Origin: Arthrobacter tumbae
GTDB taxonomy: Bacteria > Actinomycetota > Actinomycetes > Actinomycetales > Micrococcaceae
DNA length: 64,000 bases
Reading direction: 5' to 3'
Assembly (NCBI RefSeq): GCF_016907495.1
Contig: NZ_JAFBCC010000001.1
Span: 2,294,001-2,358,000, forward strand
Position 1 is the stretch's first letter. Every line of letters starts with the position of its first letter. The notes below the pieces were generated by a model, which was given only the letters and a program-made list of their open reading frames with translations, was not told the origin of the DNA and did not search any database. This document shows, piece after piece, positions 53,998-62,636 of this stretch. The position numbers were made by a program, and so were the translations under genes.

Positions 53998-55055
53998 GCC
54001 GGCGCATTCTTGTGGCCCGGCTGGACAGCGTGGGCGACGTTCTCCTGGCTGGGCCGGCGGTCCGGGCGGTCGCGGCAAGCCAGCCTGCCGGCGTCGTCAT
54101 GTTGTGTGGTCCGCAGGGCGCAGCGGGCGCAAGGCTGCTCCCGGGAGTTTCCGACGTTCTTGTCTGGGACTGCCCCTGGATCGCTGCGCCGGCGCCGGAG
54201 GTCAGGCAGGAACACCTGGACCTCCTGCAGGAAGCGGTGACCGCGGCGGGCATCACGGAGGCCGTCCTCCTGACCTCGTTCCACCAGTCGCCGCTGCCGC
54301 TGGCGCTGCTGCTGCGCCTGGCCGGTGTGCAGCGGATCACCGGCGCGTCCGTCGACTACGCGGGCAGCCTTCTGGACGTCCGGCTCAAGCCCGGTGAGGA
54401 TTTTCCCGAGGACCAGCCGGAGGCTGAGCGGGCGCTGCAGATTGCCGCTGCCGCCGGCCATCACCTGCCCGACGACGACGACGGCGGGCTTCATGTGCGC
54501 GATGTCCCCGATGTGACCCACCTGGTGGGAGACGAACCGTATATTGTGCTGCACCCGGGTGCAGCTGTTCCCGCCCGCGCCTGGCCTCCGCTGCACCACG
54601 CAGCGCTCGCCGAGCTGCTGACCGGCGCCGGTTACCGCGTGGTGGTTACCGGTGGAAACAGCGAGCGCGAACTGACGGCCACGGTTGCCGGCTCCGATGG
54701 AATCGACCTTGGAGGGCAAACGGATCTTCAGACCATGGCGGGCGTGCTTGCAGGAGCCGGTGCCGTCGTCGTCGGAAATACCGGCCCGGCCCACCTGGCT
54801 GCGGCCGTGGGCACTCCCGTGGTGAGCCTGTTCTCCCCGGTTGTTCCGGCCATCCGGTGGGCTCCGTACCGGGTGCCGGTTGAACTGCTCGGGGAGCAGA
54901 ACGCACCCTGCAGACTGACCCGGGCCCGCGACTGTCCCGTCCCCGGCCACCCCTGCCTCGCCAACGTCAGTCCCGAGGAAGCCTTCGCTGCGCTGATGCG
55001 GCTGCTCGCCGGCGTGCCGTCGCTGGCCAGCAGAAGGGAAACGAGGAACGCATGA
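53994..55055 (+). CDS. Glycosyltransferase family 9, heptosyltransferase-like (353 aa)
   Basis: Begins RRILVARLDSVGDVLLAGPAVRAVAASQP, the GT9 acceptor-domain start. The C-terminal donor domain has VVGNTGPAHLAAAVGTPVVSLFSPVVPAIRWAPY. A middle stretch, EPYIVLHPGAAVPARAWPPLHHAAL, is typical of heptosyltransferases. Probably transfers heptose made by this locus to a lipid- or polymer-bound acceptor. It starts in the stop codon of gmhB and ends in the start codon of the following glycosyltransferase, so it is translationally coupled on both sides. Confidence 0.9.
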   Translation: MSRRILVARLDSVGDVLLAGPAVRAVAASQPAGVVMLCGPQGAAGARLLPGVSDVLVWDCPWIAAPAPEVRQEHLDLLQEAVTAAGITEAVLLTSFHQSPLPLALLLRLAGVQRITGASVDYAGSLLDVRLKPGEDFPEDQPEAERALQIAAAAGHHLPDDDDGGLHVRDVPDVTHLVGDEPYIVLHPGAAVPARAWPPLHHAALAELLTGAGYRVVVTGGNSERELTATVAGSDGIDLGGQTDLQTMAGVLAGAGAVVVGNTGPAHLAAAVGTPVVSLFSPVVPAIRWAPYRVPVELLGEQNAPCRLTRARDCPVPGHPCLANVSPEEAFAALMRLLAGVPSLASRRETRNA

Positions 55056-56053
55056 GAATACTGCTCTGGCACGTTCACGGCGGTTGGACCGACGCCTTTG
55101 TGCGCGGCTCCCACGAGTACCTGCTGCCCACCACGCCGGAGGGTGGTGGGTGGGGACTCGGGCGCGCCGGCCGGGACTGGCCCGGGTCGGCGCGGGAAGT
55201 GGCGCCGGAGGACCTGCGGGAGGCTGAGCCCGACATGGTGATCCTGCAGCGGCTCGAGGAGCTCGAAGCAGTCGAGCGGCTGCTCGGACGCCGGCCCGGC
55301 ATCGACATTCCTGCGGTCTTCCTCGAACACAACACTCCCAAGGGTGACATCCCGACGACGCTGCATCCGCTGGCGGGGCAGAGCGAGATCCCGATTGTCC
55401 ACGTCACCCATTTCAACCGGCTCTTCTGGGATAGCGGGATGGCCCCCGCGCTGGTGGTGGAACACGGCATCGTGGACCCGGGACCGCTCTATACCGGAGA
55501 ACTGGGCCGAGCCGCCGTCGTCGTGAACGAGCCAGTGCGGCGCGGTCGGGTCACCGGTACAGACCTCCTTCCGCAGTTCAGCCGCGCAGCGCCCCTCGAC
55601 GTCTTCGGCATGGGGACCGCCGAACTGCCGGGCGTACTCGGTCTCGGAGCCGATGAGCTCACTGTCTGCGGGGACCTGCCGACGGCGTCGCTGCACGCAG
55701 AGCTCGCACGCCGCCGGCTGTACCTCCACCCGTTGCGGTGGACCTCGCTCGGCCTGGCGTTGCTTGAGGCCATGCACCTCGGGATGCCCGTCATTGCGCT
55801 CGCCACCACGGAGGCTGCCCGCGCAGTTCCTCCGGAGGCAGGCGCAATCTCCACCGACATCGATGAGCTGTGTGCGGCGGTCCGGCTGCTCCTGGAAGAC
55901 CCATCCGAGGCCCGGGCCCGCGGACGGGTTGCCCGCGAGGTGGCGCTCGAACGCTACGGACTGCCGGCGTTCCTCCGCGCATGGGACGAGATTCTGGGCG
56001 AGACAACGGAACGCACGCGCATTCCGGCAGCTTCTGAAAGGAGACCGAAATGA
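55052..56053 (+). CDS. Glycosyltransferase, GT-B type (333 aa)
   Basis: Starts [26 protein letters not shown] and contains [20 protein letters not shown] and a C-terminal GT-B segment [34 protein letters not shown], which resembles the donor-binding part of GT4/GT1 enzymes. It is about 80 residues shorter than typical GT4 proteins. It probably adds a sugar to the glycan built in this locus; neither donor nor acceptor can be deduced. Overlaps the genes on both sides by 4 nt. Confidence 0.8.
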   Translation: MRILLWHVHGGWTDAFVRGSHEYLLPTTPEGGGWGLGRAGRDWPGSAREVAPEDLREAEPDMVILQRLEELEAVERLLGRRPGIDIPAVFLEHNTPKGDIPTTLHPLAGQSEIPIVHVTHFNRLFWDSGMAPALVVEHGIVDPGPLYTGELGRAAVVVNEPVRRGRVTGTDLLPQFSRAAPLDVFGMGTAELPGVLGLGADELTVCGDLPTASLHAELARRRLYLHPLRWTSLGLALLEAMHLGMPVIALATTEAARAVPPEAGAISTDIDELCAAVRLLLEDPSEARARGRVAREVALERYGLPAFLRAWDEILGETTERTRIPAASERRPK

Positions 56054-57366
56054 GGATTTCCATGGTGTCGGAGCACGCGAGCCCGCTCGCAGCACTCGGC
56101 GGAGTGGACGCCGGCGGGCAGAACGTGCACGTTGCCGCGCTGTCCCTGGCGCTGGCACGGCGCGGTCATACCATCACCGTGTACACCCGGAGGGACAGTG
56201 AGGAGCTGCCCGGAAGGGTCAACGCCGGTCCGGGGCTCGAGGTGGTTCATGTCGACGCCGGGCCGCCCACCGCCATCTCCAAGGATGCGCTGCTGCCCTA
56301 CATGGGAGCGCTTGCCGACGGCATTGCAGCGGACTGGGGAACACGTCCACCGGACCTCGTACATGGGCACTTCTGGATGTCCGGTCTTGCGGCTCTGGAT
56401 GCGGCGCGGCGCGAGGGCATAGGCTATGCCGTCCCCGTAGTGCAGACCTTCCACGCACTCGGAACGGTCAAACGGCGGCACCAGGGCACGGAAGACACCA
56501 GCCCGATGGAACGGGCATGGCTGGAACCCTCGGTGGGCCGCCGGGCCGACAGGGTCATCGCCACCTGCTCGGATGAGGTTTTCGAACTGAAAGCGATGGG
56601 CGTCGACGGCACCCGGGTGTCGGTGGCGCCGTGCGGGGTGGACCTGACGCTGTTCGGTGCTGACGGCCCCGCCGCACCGCGCCGGCGAACGCATCGCATC
56701 ATGAGCGTCGGGCGGCTGGTTCCGCGCAAGGGCGTCGACCTGGCGATCCGCGCCCTGAGGCGGCTTGCGGACAGCGGGTTCGACGACGTCGAACTGGTCA
56801 TTGTCGGCGGTGGAGGCGACGCCAAGCGCCTGGAAGAAGACCCGGAAGCCCAGCGGCTGCTTGCCCTGGCAGTCCAACTTGGCGTTGCGGACCAGGTGGT
56901 ACTGGAGGGCCAGGTGCCCCGCGAACGTATGCCGGAGCTGCTGCGCAGCGCCGAGGCAGTGATCTGCGCACCCTGGTATGAGCCGTTCGGCATTGTCCCG
57001 CTCGAAGCGATGGCCTGCGGCGTTCCGGTGATCGCGGCCGCCGTCGGAGGGCTGATCGACACCGTGGTGGACGGCCAGACCGGGCTGCACGTGCCGCCGC
57101 GGGACGTGAACGCGCTCACCGAGGCCATCCGCCAGGTGATCGAGAATCCGGAGGCAGCCCGGGAGCTTGGGCGGGCAGGGCTCGCGCGGGTTCATGCCCG
57201 CTACTCCTGGGACCGTATCGCCGCCGACACCGAGAAGGCCTACCAGCTCACCCTCAACCAGGCGAGCGGGCGCTCTCGGTCCGGTCGCCGCGGAGCGCAG
57301 CAGGGCACCGCGGCAGCGCTTCCTCATCCTTCACGTCTACAGAGCACAGGAAGGAGCGCACAGTGA
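56050..57366 (+). CDS. Glycosyltransferase family 4 (438 aa)
   Basis: N-terminal acceptor domain with [39 protein letters not shown], then the GT4 signature in the C-terminal domain: [19 protein letters not shown], and [41 protein letters not shown] with the E-x7-E pair. A retaining enzyme using a nucleotide sugar such as GDP- or UDP-hexose. The N-terminal pattern is close to the sucrose-synthase/MshA-like branch. Overlaps both neighbours by 4 nt; the C-terminal 40 residues are basic and low in complexity. Confidence 0.9.
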   Translation: MRISMVSEHASPLAALGGVDAGGQNVHVAALSLALARRGHTITVYTRRDSEELPGRVNAGPGLEVVHVDAGPPTAISKDALLPYMGALADGIAADWGTRPPDLVHGHFWMSGLAALDAARREGIGYAVPVVQTFHALGTVKRRHQGTEDTSPMERAWLEPSVGRRADRVIATCSDEVFELKAMGVDGTRVSVAPCGVDLTLFGADGPAAPRRRTHRIMSVGRLVPRKGVDLAIRALRRLADSGFDDVELVIVGGGGDAKRLEEDPEAQRLLALAVQLGVADQVVLEGQVPRERMPELLRSAEAVICAPWYEPFGIVPLEAMACGVPVIAAAVGGLIDTVVDGQTGLHVPPRDVNALTEAIRQVIENPEAARELGRAGLARVHARYSWDRIAADTEKAYQLTLNQASGRSRSGRRGAQQGTAAALPHPSRLQSTGRSAQ

Positions 57367-58049
57367 GCGCTGAATACCTGGCCACCGTCCGTCCCGGACG
57401 CAGGCAGCCGCTGATCGCCGTTCCGCCGCGCGCCGTTCCGGCGCCGGCTCCCGCATCCGGAGCCTTCGACGCGGTGATGGGACACCTGCAGCAGGTCCTC
57501 CCCGCGGTGGAGTCGCTAATGGCTTCGGCCGCCCACCTCGCCGACTGGGGCGTTGACCTTGCCGGGCGGCTCATGGCCGGCCAGCGCCTGCTCGCGGCGG
57601 GCAACGGCGGATCGGCGGCGGAAGCGCAGCACCTCACCGCGGAGCTGGTGGGCAGGTTCGACGGTGACCGTGAGCCGTTCTCCGCGATCTCCCTGCACGC
57701 GGAGTCCTCCGCAGTCACCGCGATTGCCAATGACTACGGCTACGAGAATATGTTCGCGCGTCAGGTGCAGGGCCACGGGCGGGAGGGCGACGTGCTGATG
57801 CTCCTGAGCACCAGCGGAAACAGTCCTAACCTGCTGCGCGCCGCCGAAGCCGCGCGGAAGATCGGCGTCACGAGCTGGGCGCTCACAGGTCCCGGCCCGA
57901 ACCCGCTCACCGCTCTCTGTGATGACCACGTGGCGGTGGAGGCGCGGTCGGCGAACGCGCAGGAGGGCCACCTCATAGCACTCCACGCCATCTGCAGGGC
58001 GTTCGATTCGGAAGTAGCACGCTGCCGGGCAGGGAAGGGGACACCATGA
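57363..58049 (+). CDS. gmhA: Sedoheptulose-7-phosphate isomerase GmhA-like (228 aa)
   Basis: SIS-domain protein with [20 protein letters not shown] (GNGGS 80-84; His90 and Glu94 match the zinc ligands of GmhA), a [20 protein letters not shown] phosphosugar loop, and the C-terminal [17 protein letters not shown] matching the other Gln/His ligands. It should convert sedoheptulose 7-phosphate to D-glycero-D-manno-heptose 7-phosphate. Relative to E. coli GmhA it has about 35 extra residues at the N-terminus ([22 protein letters not shown]), perhaps disordered. GTG start inside the stop of the GT4 gene. Confidence 0.9.
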   Translation: MSAEYLATVRPGRRQPLIAVPPRAVPAPAPASGAFDAVMGHLQQVLPAVESLMASAAHLADWGVDLAGRLMAGQRLLAAGNGGSAAEAQHLTAELVGRFDGDREPFSAISLHAESSAVTAIANDYGYENMFARQVQGHGREGDVLMLLSTSGNSPNLLRAAEAARKIGVTSWALTGPGPNPLTALCDDHVAVEARSANAQEGHLIALHAICRAFDSEVARCRAGKGTP

Positions 58050-59446
58050 GGATCGTTGTCGTGGGGGATGTGCTCCTCGATGTCGACCTGTCCGGGGACG
58101 CCAGCCGGCTGAGCCCGGATGCTCCGGTGCCCGTGGTCGACGTTGCCGCCGCCCGCCGCCGCGCCGGCGGCGCAGGCCTGGTGGCCCGCATGCTCCAGCA
58201 GGATGCGCAGGAGGGCCGGCAGGGAACCACGGTTGAACTGGTCACGGTCCTGTCCGACGACGACGCCGCCGCGACCCTGCGCGCGGAGCTCGCCGACATT
58301 CCGCTCGTCACCGGACCCTCCGGGGCGCCCACGCCGGTGAAGACGAGGATCCGGGCGGGCGGCCACGCGATCGTAAGGTTCGATGAAGGGTGCGCTGAGG
58401 CGCCGGTGCCACCCGTGACCGGTGCGATGCTGCGCGCAGTGGAAAGTGCCGACGTCGTACTGGTGTCCGATTACGGGCGCGGGCTGGCCGCCAATCCTGA
58501 GCTACGGGAGCTGCTTGAGCGGATTGCGGGCCGCATCCCGGTGGTGTGGGATCCGCACCCTTCGGGGCCGGATCCCGTTCCGGGAGTTGCCGCCGTGACG
58601 CCGAACCTCAGTGAGGCGCTCAAGGCTGCGGGAGCAGCTCAAGGCGGCCGGGCCGATACGGTGCGCGAGGCAGCTGACGCCGCAGCGGTCCTGGAACGGC
58701 GCTGGCAGAGCAAAGCGGTCATCGTGACGCTGGGTGAGCGCGGCGCCCTCCTGCACCGGCGTGGCGAGGGCGCAGAATTGCCGCACCTGGTGCCGGCACC
58801 CGCTATCGGCGCTGCGGACCCATGCGGAGCCGGCGACCGGTTCTGCGCCACGCTGGCGTTGGCACTCGGTGCAGGAGCGGGAATCGAGGAGGCAACACAG
58901 ACGGCAGTCCAGCGCGCCGCCGGGTTCCTCAGCCGCGGCGGGGTCTCCGCCCTCGGGCAGGAGCCGGAGCCGACGCAGCTCCACGGTCCCGCTGTCGACG
59001 CACTCCGCGTGGCCCGCGAAACCCGGGAAGCCAGCGGCACGGTGGTGGCGACGGGCGGATGCTTCGACCTGCTGCACGCAGGACATGCCCGTACGCTGTC
59101 CGCGGCGCGCCGCCTGGGGGACTGCCTGATCGTCTGCCTGAATTCGGATGAGTCCGTCCGCCGGCTCAAGGGCGCGCAACGACCGATCATGGGCGAGGAC
59201 GACCGCGCGGAACTGCTGGGCGCCCTCGAGTGCGTTGACGCAGTCTTCGTTTTCGGTGAGGACACACCGGAAGAGGCGCTCGCTGTGCTGCGCCCTGACA
59301 TCTGGGTGAAGGGCGGCGACTACTCCGCTGCGGAGCTGCCCGAATCTGCGCTCCTGCGCTCGTGGGGCGGGCAAACCGTCACCGTCCCCTATATACCTGC
59401 ACGATCAACCACGTCACTGGCCGCGGCGCTCGCCGAGGTTGGATAG
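58046..59446 (+). CDS. hldE: Bifunctional HldE-like heptose kinase/nucleotidyltransferase (466 aa)
   Basis: Residues 1 to about 300 form a PfkB-type kinase (VVVGDVLLDVDLSGDASRLSPDAPVPVV at the start, catalytic Asp264 in CGAGDRFCATLAL). Residues from about 333 form a cytidylyltransferase-like domain: GGCFDLLHAGHARTLSAARRLGD, then NSDESVRRLKGAQRPI and WVKGGDYSAAELPE. This is the domain order of E. coli HldE, which phosphorylates heptose 7-phosphate at C1 and later transfers AMP to heptose 1-phosphate. Both active sites look intact. Overlaps gmhA by 4 nt (ATGA). The nucleotide used is assumed to be ATP by analogy. Confidence 0.93.
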   Translation: MRIVVVGDVLLDVDLSGDASRLSPDAPVPVVDVAAARRRAGGAGLVARMLQQDAQEGRQGTTVELVTVLSDDDAAATLRAELADIPLVTGPSGAPTPVKTRIRAGGHAIVRFDEGCAEAPVPPVTGAMLRAVESADVVLVSDYGRGLAANPELRELLERIAGRIPVVWDPHPSGPDPVPGVAAVTPNLSEALKAAGAAQGGRADTVREAADAAAVLERRWQSKAVIVTLGERGALLHRRGEGAELPHLVPAPAIGAADPCGAGDRFCATLALALGAGAGIEEATQTAVQRAAGFLSRGGVSALGQEPEPTQLHGPAVDALRVARETREASGTVVATGGCFDLLHAGHARTLSAARRLGDCLIVCLNSDESVRRLKGAQRPIMGEDDRAELLGALECVDAVFVFGEDTPEEALAVLRPDIWVKGGDYSAAELPESALLRSWGGQTVTVPYIPARSTTSLAAALAEVG

Positions 59447-59473
59447 CACTGGAAAGACCACAGAGAGGACACC

Positions 59474-60187
59474 ATGTCTGTTCCTGAAAGCAACAGCACC
59501 TTCAACCCGGGCCGCGTACTGGTCACCGGTGGAGCATCCGGACTCGGAGCGGCGGTTGTTGCCCGCGTGCTCGACTCCGGCGGCACTCCCATCGTGCTGG
59601 ACCGTGACATCAGCAATGTCTCCGCTGTGAAAGCGCTGGAGGTCGATGTCGCAGACCGTGAGGCGGTGACCGGCGCCGTGCGGCAGGCGGCCGATACGCT
59701 CGGTGGCCTGGACGCCGTCGTCACCGCAGCGGGCATAGACCGCTGCGGCCGCCTGGAGGACGTGGCGGCCGCGGAATGGGAAAAGGTGCTGGCGGTCAAT
59801 CTCACCGGGACGGTGTCCACCGTCCGTGCGGCGCTGCCCTACCTGAAGACGAGCCACGGGCGCGTGGTCACCATCGCCTCGACGCTGGGCATCCGCGCCG
59901 TCGCGGACGCAACCGCCTACTGTGCCTCGAAGTTCGGTGTGGTGGGTTTCAGTCATGCACTGGCTGCCGAAATGGCAGGCGAGGTGGGAGTCACCACCAT
60001 GATCCCGGGTGGCATGGAGACCAAGTTCTTCGATGACCGCGATGAGAAGTACAAGCCGCAGGACAACTCGCGGCTCAACAACCCGGCGCGGGTGGCGGAC
60101 GCAATCCTGTTCGCGCTGTCACAGCCGCGGGGCTGCGAAGTCCGGCAGATGCTTATCTGCCACGAAGAAGAGGGGTCGTGGCCGTGA
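59474..60187 (+). CDS. Classical SDR-family oxidoreductase (237 aa)
   Basis: TGGASGLGAAVVARV (T-G-x-x-x-G-x-G), AAGIDRCG in place of NNAG, VVTIASTLG with the catalytic serine, and YCASKFGVVGFSHALAAEMAG with Y-x-x-x-K. A complete classical SDR. It is the last gene of the heptose operon, 27 nt after hldE with GAGAGGAC as binding site. It is not the HldD-type epimerase, which is an extended SDR. It may oxidise or reduce the heptose or another sugar of the glycan, but the substrate is unknown. Its end overlaps the convergent GT9 gene by 35 nt. Confidence 0.88.
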   Translation: MSVPESNSTFNPGRVLVTGGASGLGAAVVARVLDSGGTPIVLDRDISNVSAVKALEVDVADREAVTGAVRQAADTLGGLDAVVTAAGIDRCGRLEDVAAAEWEKVLAVNLTGTVSTVRAALPYLKTSHGRVVTIASTLGIRAVADATAYCASKFGVVGFSHALAAEMAGEVGVTTMIPGGMETKFFDDRDEKYKPQDNSRLNNPARVADAILFALSQPRGCEVRQMLICHEEEGSWP

Positions 60188-61322
60188 GGTCGCAGACGTC
60201 GTCGTAAACGGCTTCGGGCTGGATCTGCCGGACGAACGAGTCATCATGCTCGCACCGTTCAGCGGTCCAGCCCACCTGCGTGACGTCAACGCCGCACACA
60301 GCGCACCGTGTGGTCCACGCCGGGTGGACGCGATGCAGTATGCGACCCATGGCTCCGGCGCTGATGACATTGCCAACCCAAAAGATCCCGACGGTCGGCG
60401 TCCCCACCGCCTGGGCCAGGTGCCGCGGTCCGCTGTCATTACCGACGACGACGGTCGCCACCGACAGCACGCCCGTCAGTTCGCTGAGGGAAAGGTCGCC
60501 TGCAAGGGACCGGATACGGGCTGTATCCGTCCCTGTTGCGGACTTTTCCTTCGCCATCCGGACGATTTCCGCTGCCAGGGGAGCATCGCCGTCGTCGCCC
60601 ACGATCAGCACGTCACTGCCGTCCCGTGCCGCCCACGCTGCAACCGTGGCAAATGACGACGCCGGCCACCGCCTCCGCGGATCGGTGGCACCGGGATGCA
60701 TCACCAGGCGCGGCCGGGTTCCGGCGCCCGTGATCCGGCGTCCGGCAGCCGTTTCTTCCTCGGTGACTGTCAGCTGCGGTTCGAGGCAGACCGGCGCAGC
60801 TCCTGCCAGGCCCACCACTTCAAGCGAACGCAGGAACTCGTTCTGGTAGTAGATGTAGGGCGAGTTGCGCTCCAGCTGGACGGCGTCCGGCGTCCGGGTT
60901 CCGACGGTATGCCGTGCACCCAGTTTCAGGAGGAACGGGTTGGAGTTGCGGCCGCCGCCGTGAATCTGGACGGCAAGATCAAAACTGCGGGAGCGCATGG
61001 ATGCGAAGAAATCGGCGGTCGCCTTCCCGTTTTCAGGCCCGGGGCGGACTCCGGAGGCGTAGGGAAGGACTTCCACCTCGGATACCGGACCAGGCCTGTT
61101 CCGAAGGAGCTCGGCGTGCAGCGGAACGCCGAGCAGGGTGATGGAGGCTTCCGGGTACGCTGCGGACAGGGCGCTGAGAGCAGGGTAGGCGAACATCAGG
61201 TCGCCCAGGCCCCCGCCCCGAAGGACGGCAATCCGCTCAACGTCGGGGAACGTGTCCAGAAGAGGGCCGACACCGGAGCCCATTGCGGCGGATTGCCGTT
61301 TCGCTGCCAGGCTGTTGGACAT
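60153..61322 (-). CDS. Glycosyltransferase family 9, heptosyltransferase-like (389 aa)
   Basis: Third GT9 of the locus. IAVLRGGGLGDLMFAYPALSALSAAYP is the N-terminal acceptor motif, and VVGNDSGPRHLAQAVGTPTVGIFWVGNVISAG the donor site. The C-terminus contains four cysteines (RCAVCGVDV and ERCEHDD, DDVCDL) that could bind a metal, which is unusual for the family. It reads against the operon and overlaps the SDR end by 35 nt. The ATG at 61322 follows GAGGTGACA. Confidence 0.87.
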   Translation of the reverse strand: MSNSLAAKRQSAAMGSGVGPLLDTFPDVERIAVLRGGGLGDLMFAYPALSALSAAYPEASITLLGVPLHAELLRNRPGPVSEVEVLPYASGVRPGPENGKATADFFASMRSRSFDLAVQIHGGGRNSNPFLLKLGARHTVGTRTPDAVQLERNSPYIYYQNEFLRSLEVVGLAGAAPVCLEPQLTVTEEETAAGRRITGAGTRPRLVMHPGATDPRRRWPASSFATVAAWAARDGSDVLIVGDDGDAPLAAEIVRMAKEKSATGTDTARIRSLAGDLSLSELTGVLSVATVVVGNDSGPRHLAQAVGTPTVGIFWVGNVISAGAMGRILHRVHPAWTTRCAVCGVDVTQVGWTAERCEHDDSFVRQIQPEAVYDDVCDLTATTPLLRGR

Positions 61323-61343
61323 TGTCACCTCGGAGTAGGAGCT

Positions 61344-61544
61344 TTACTCGATCTCGTCGTCACCGTCGGTCAGGTCTGCGATCAGCGCTGTGGAGGCGCA
61401 GTCACGGATGCCGTTGATCCCGGACACCGCTGTGGGTTTGTCGTTGTACGGCTCGCTGGTCATCAGGGTTGCGCCGTCGTCTCCGGTCAGCCGGAACCGG
61501 TAACGCTGTGCATCATCGAAGTAGAGCTCGAACTTGCCTGCCAT
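61344..61544 (-). CDS. YegP/DUF1508-family protein (66 aa)
   Basis: MAGKFELYFDDAQRYRFRLTGDDGATLMTSEPY matches the single-repeat YegP (DUF1508) fold, with NGIRDCASTALIADLTD as the second half. Members are small cytoplasmic beta-alpha proteins of unknown function. The start at 61544 has AAGGAG upstream; an N-terminal extension in frame is not conserved in type. It ends 22 nt before the start of the third GT9 gene and may share its transcript. Confidence 0.85.
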   Translation of the reverse strand: MAGKFELYFDDAQRYRFRLTGDDGATLMTSEPYNDKPTAVSGINGIRDCASTALIADLTDGDDEIE

Positions 61545-61602
61545 TTCAAGACTCCTTCGTTTTGCGGTATCTGGGCGTGTACTCATCGTAGATTATCAGC
61601 CT

Positions 61603-61652
61603 GCTTAGCAAGACGGATGCTGACAAGCATCGACAAGGCGAAAGTGCTAAGC
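61603..61652. repeat. Nested inverted repeats between divergent small genes
   Basis: GCTTAGCA (61603-61610) and TGCTAAGC (61645-61652) form an outer 8-bp dyad; GATGCT-GACA-AGCATC (61616-61631) is nested in it. They lie in the 166-nt gap between the divergent YegP-like and lipoprotein genes. A regulator site or a structured 5' RNA are both possible; otherwise the gap looks empty. Confidence 0.4.
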
Positions 61653-61710
61653 ATACTGTTGATTGACGGCGGGTGATCCGCCCCGAATCTCGAGCGGAAA
61701 GAGACTGGTC

Positions 61711-61920
61711 ATGGCAAAGCACAAGCTCTGGGCAATGGCGGCTGCGGCGGGAATCAGCGCCGTACTGCTCACCGGATGTGACGATCCGGGCGGCGGAGAT
61801 TCGCCGGAAGAAGTTGAAGAAACCGAGTTCGACGACAACAACGGTATTGACGATGACCTTGAGGATGGCGCGGACGGAGACGAAGGCCCATCAGGCGTAG
61901 CTACAGAACCTTCGGAGTGA
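61711..61920 (+). CDS. Small acidic lipoprotein (69 aa)
   Basis: MAKHKLWAMAAAAGISAVLLTGCDDP is a lipoprotein signal with lipobox LLTGC. Everything after Cys24 is acidic and disordered (EEVEETEFDD, NNGIDDDLEDGADGDEG). It would place a negatively charged tail on the outside of the membrane. GGAAAGAG precedes the ATG. It is the first of three small plus-strand genes in a row. Confidence 0.65.
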   Translation: MAKHKLWAMAAAAGISAVLLTGCDDPGGGDSPEEVEETEFDDNNGIDDDLEDGADGDEGPSGVATEPSE

Positions 61921-61926
61921 TAACCC

Positions 61927-62271
61927 ATGACGCACAGCAATTCGCCACGGCATGAAGATCTTCCCCTGCCGGACTATGACCATCTCCCGCTGGGCACCCT
62001 GCCCACACGTATCAACGGACTCGATGAGGAAGCTCTATCCCAGCTTCTGGCGTATGAACGTGCGCATGGGGACAGGCTTGCCGTTGTGCAGGTCCTTGAG
62101 CACAGGCTGGACGCACTGCGCAACGGCGCTGTACCAAGCGGACCGGAGAATCCTGACACTCCGGAGAGGACCAGCAGCAGGAGCGGTTCGCCCGTGAGTC
62201 CGGAAACCTCAGGCCCGCCGGTGAACCCGCCGTCGCAGGGAGTGCCCACCAACCCGGCCCAGCCGCGCTGA
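61927..62271 (+). CDS. Conserved small actinobacterial protein (114 aa)
   Basis: The conserved core is LPLPDYDHLPLGTLPTRINGLDEEALSQLLAYERAHGDRLAVVQVLEHRLDALRNGA, in which a short motif (PDYDxLPxGTLPxRI) precedes a helical region. I remember this combination in many Actinobacteria, but not a function. The last 50 residues are Pro/Ser/Gly-rich and disordered. It follows the acidic lipoprotein gene by 6 nt and so is co-transcribed. Confidence 0.65.
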   Translation: MTHSNSPRHEDLPLPDYDHLPLGTLPTRINGLDEEALSQLLAYERAHGDRLAVVQVLEHRLDALRNGAVPSGPENPDTPERTSSRSGSPVSPETSGPPVNPPSQGVPTNPAQPR

Positions 62272-62289
62272 TTTCAAGGAGTTGATTCC

Positions 62290-62517
62290 ATGACCGCTGA
62301 CGCCAGCTCCGAACCGATAAGGTCCGATCCTGCCGAGACGCAGGAAGAGACCGTCGAAGCGGTTGCAGAGGACGTCCGCTCCGAAATCCGGCTCGGTCAT
62401 GTGGAGGATGACGTGACCCATGTGCTGGAGGAAAGGCTGGACGAGGCCGGAGTGCACCTGCGGCCGGAGAAGGTCGATGATCTCGCCGAAGACATCGAGA
62501 ATGATGCCTCCACGTAG
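62290..62517 (+). CDS. Small acidic helical protein (75 aa)
   Basis: A Glu/Asp-rich protein with one amphipathic helical section, EDVRSEIRLGHVEDDVTHVLEERLDEAGVHLRPEKVDDLAEDIE, and no signal or membrane segment. AAGGAG lies 8 nt before the ATG. It is 18 nt after the preceding small gene and probably the third member of the same operon. Short acidic helical proteins of this type are common in Arthrobacter relatives; no function is known to me. Confidence 0.6.
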   Translation: MTADASSEPIRSDPAETQEETVEAVAEDVRSEIRLGHVEDDVTHVLEERLDEAGVHLRPEKVDDLAEDIENDAST

Positions 62518-62636
62518 CTGCACGACTGAAGAGCTCAATGACGGCGGTTGATCGATGGGTGCCTCACCAGCGGCTATGATCCAACGTGTATGTATGTTAG
62601 GTCACAACCGCTGGGGGACCCTCAGATCGGAGCGTT

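Noticed and set aside
59474..60187. The SDR gene as HldD (ADP-heptose epimerase)
   Set aside because: HldD is a longer extended SDR; this protein has the classical short SDR layout.
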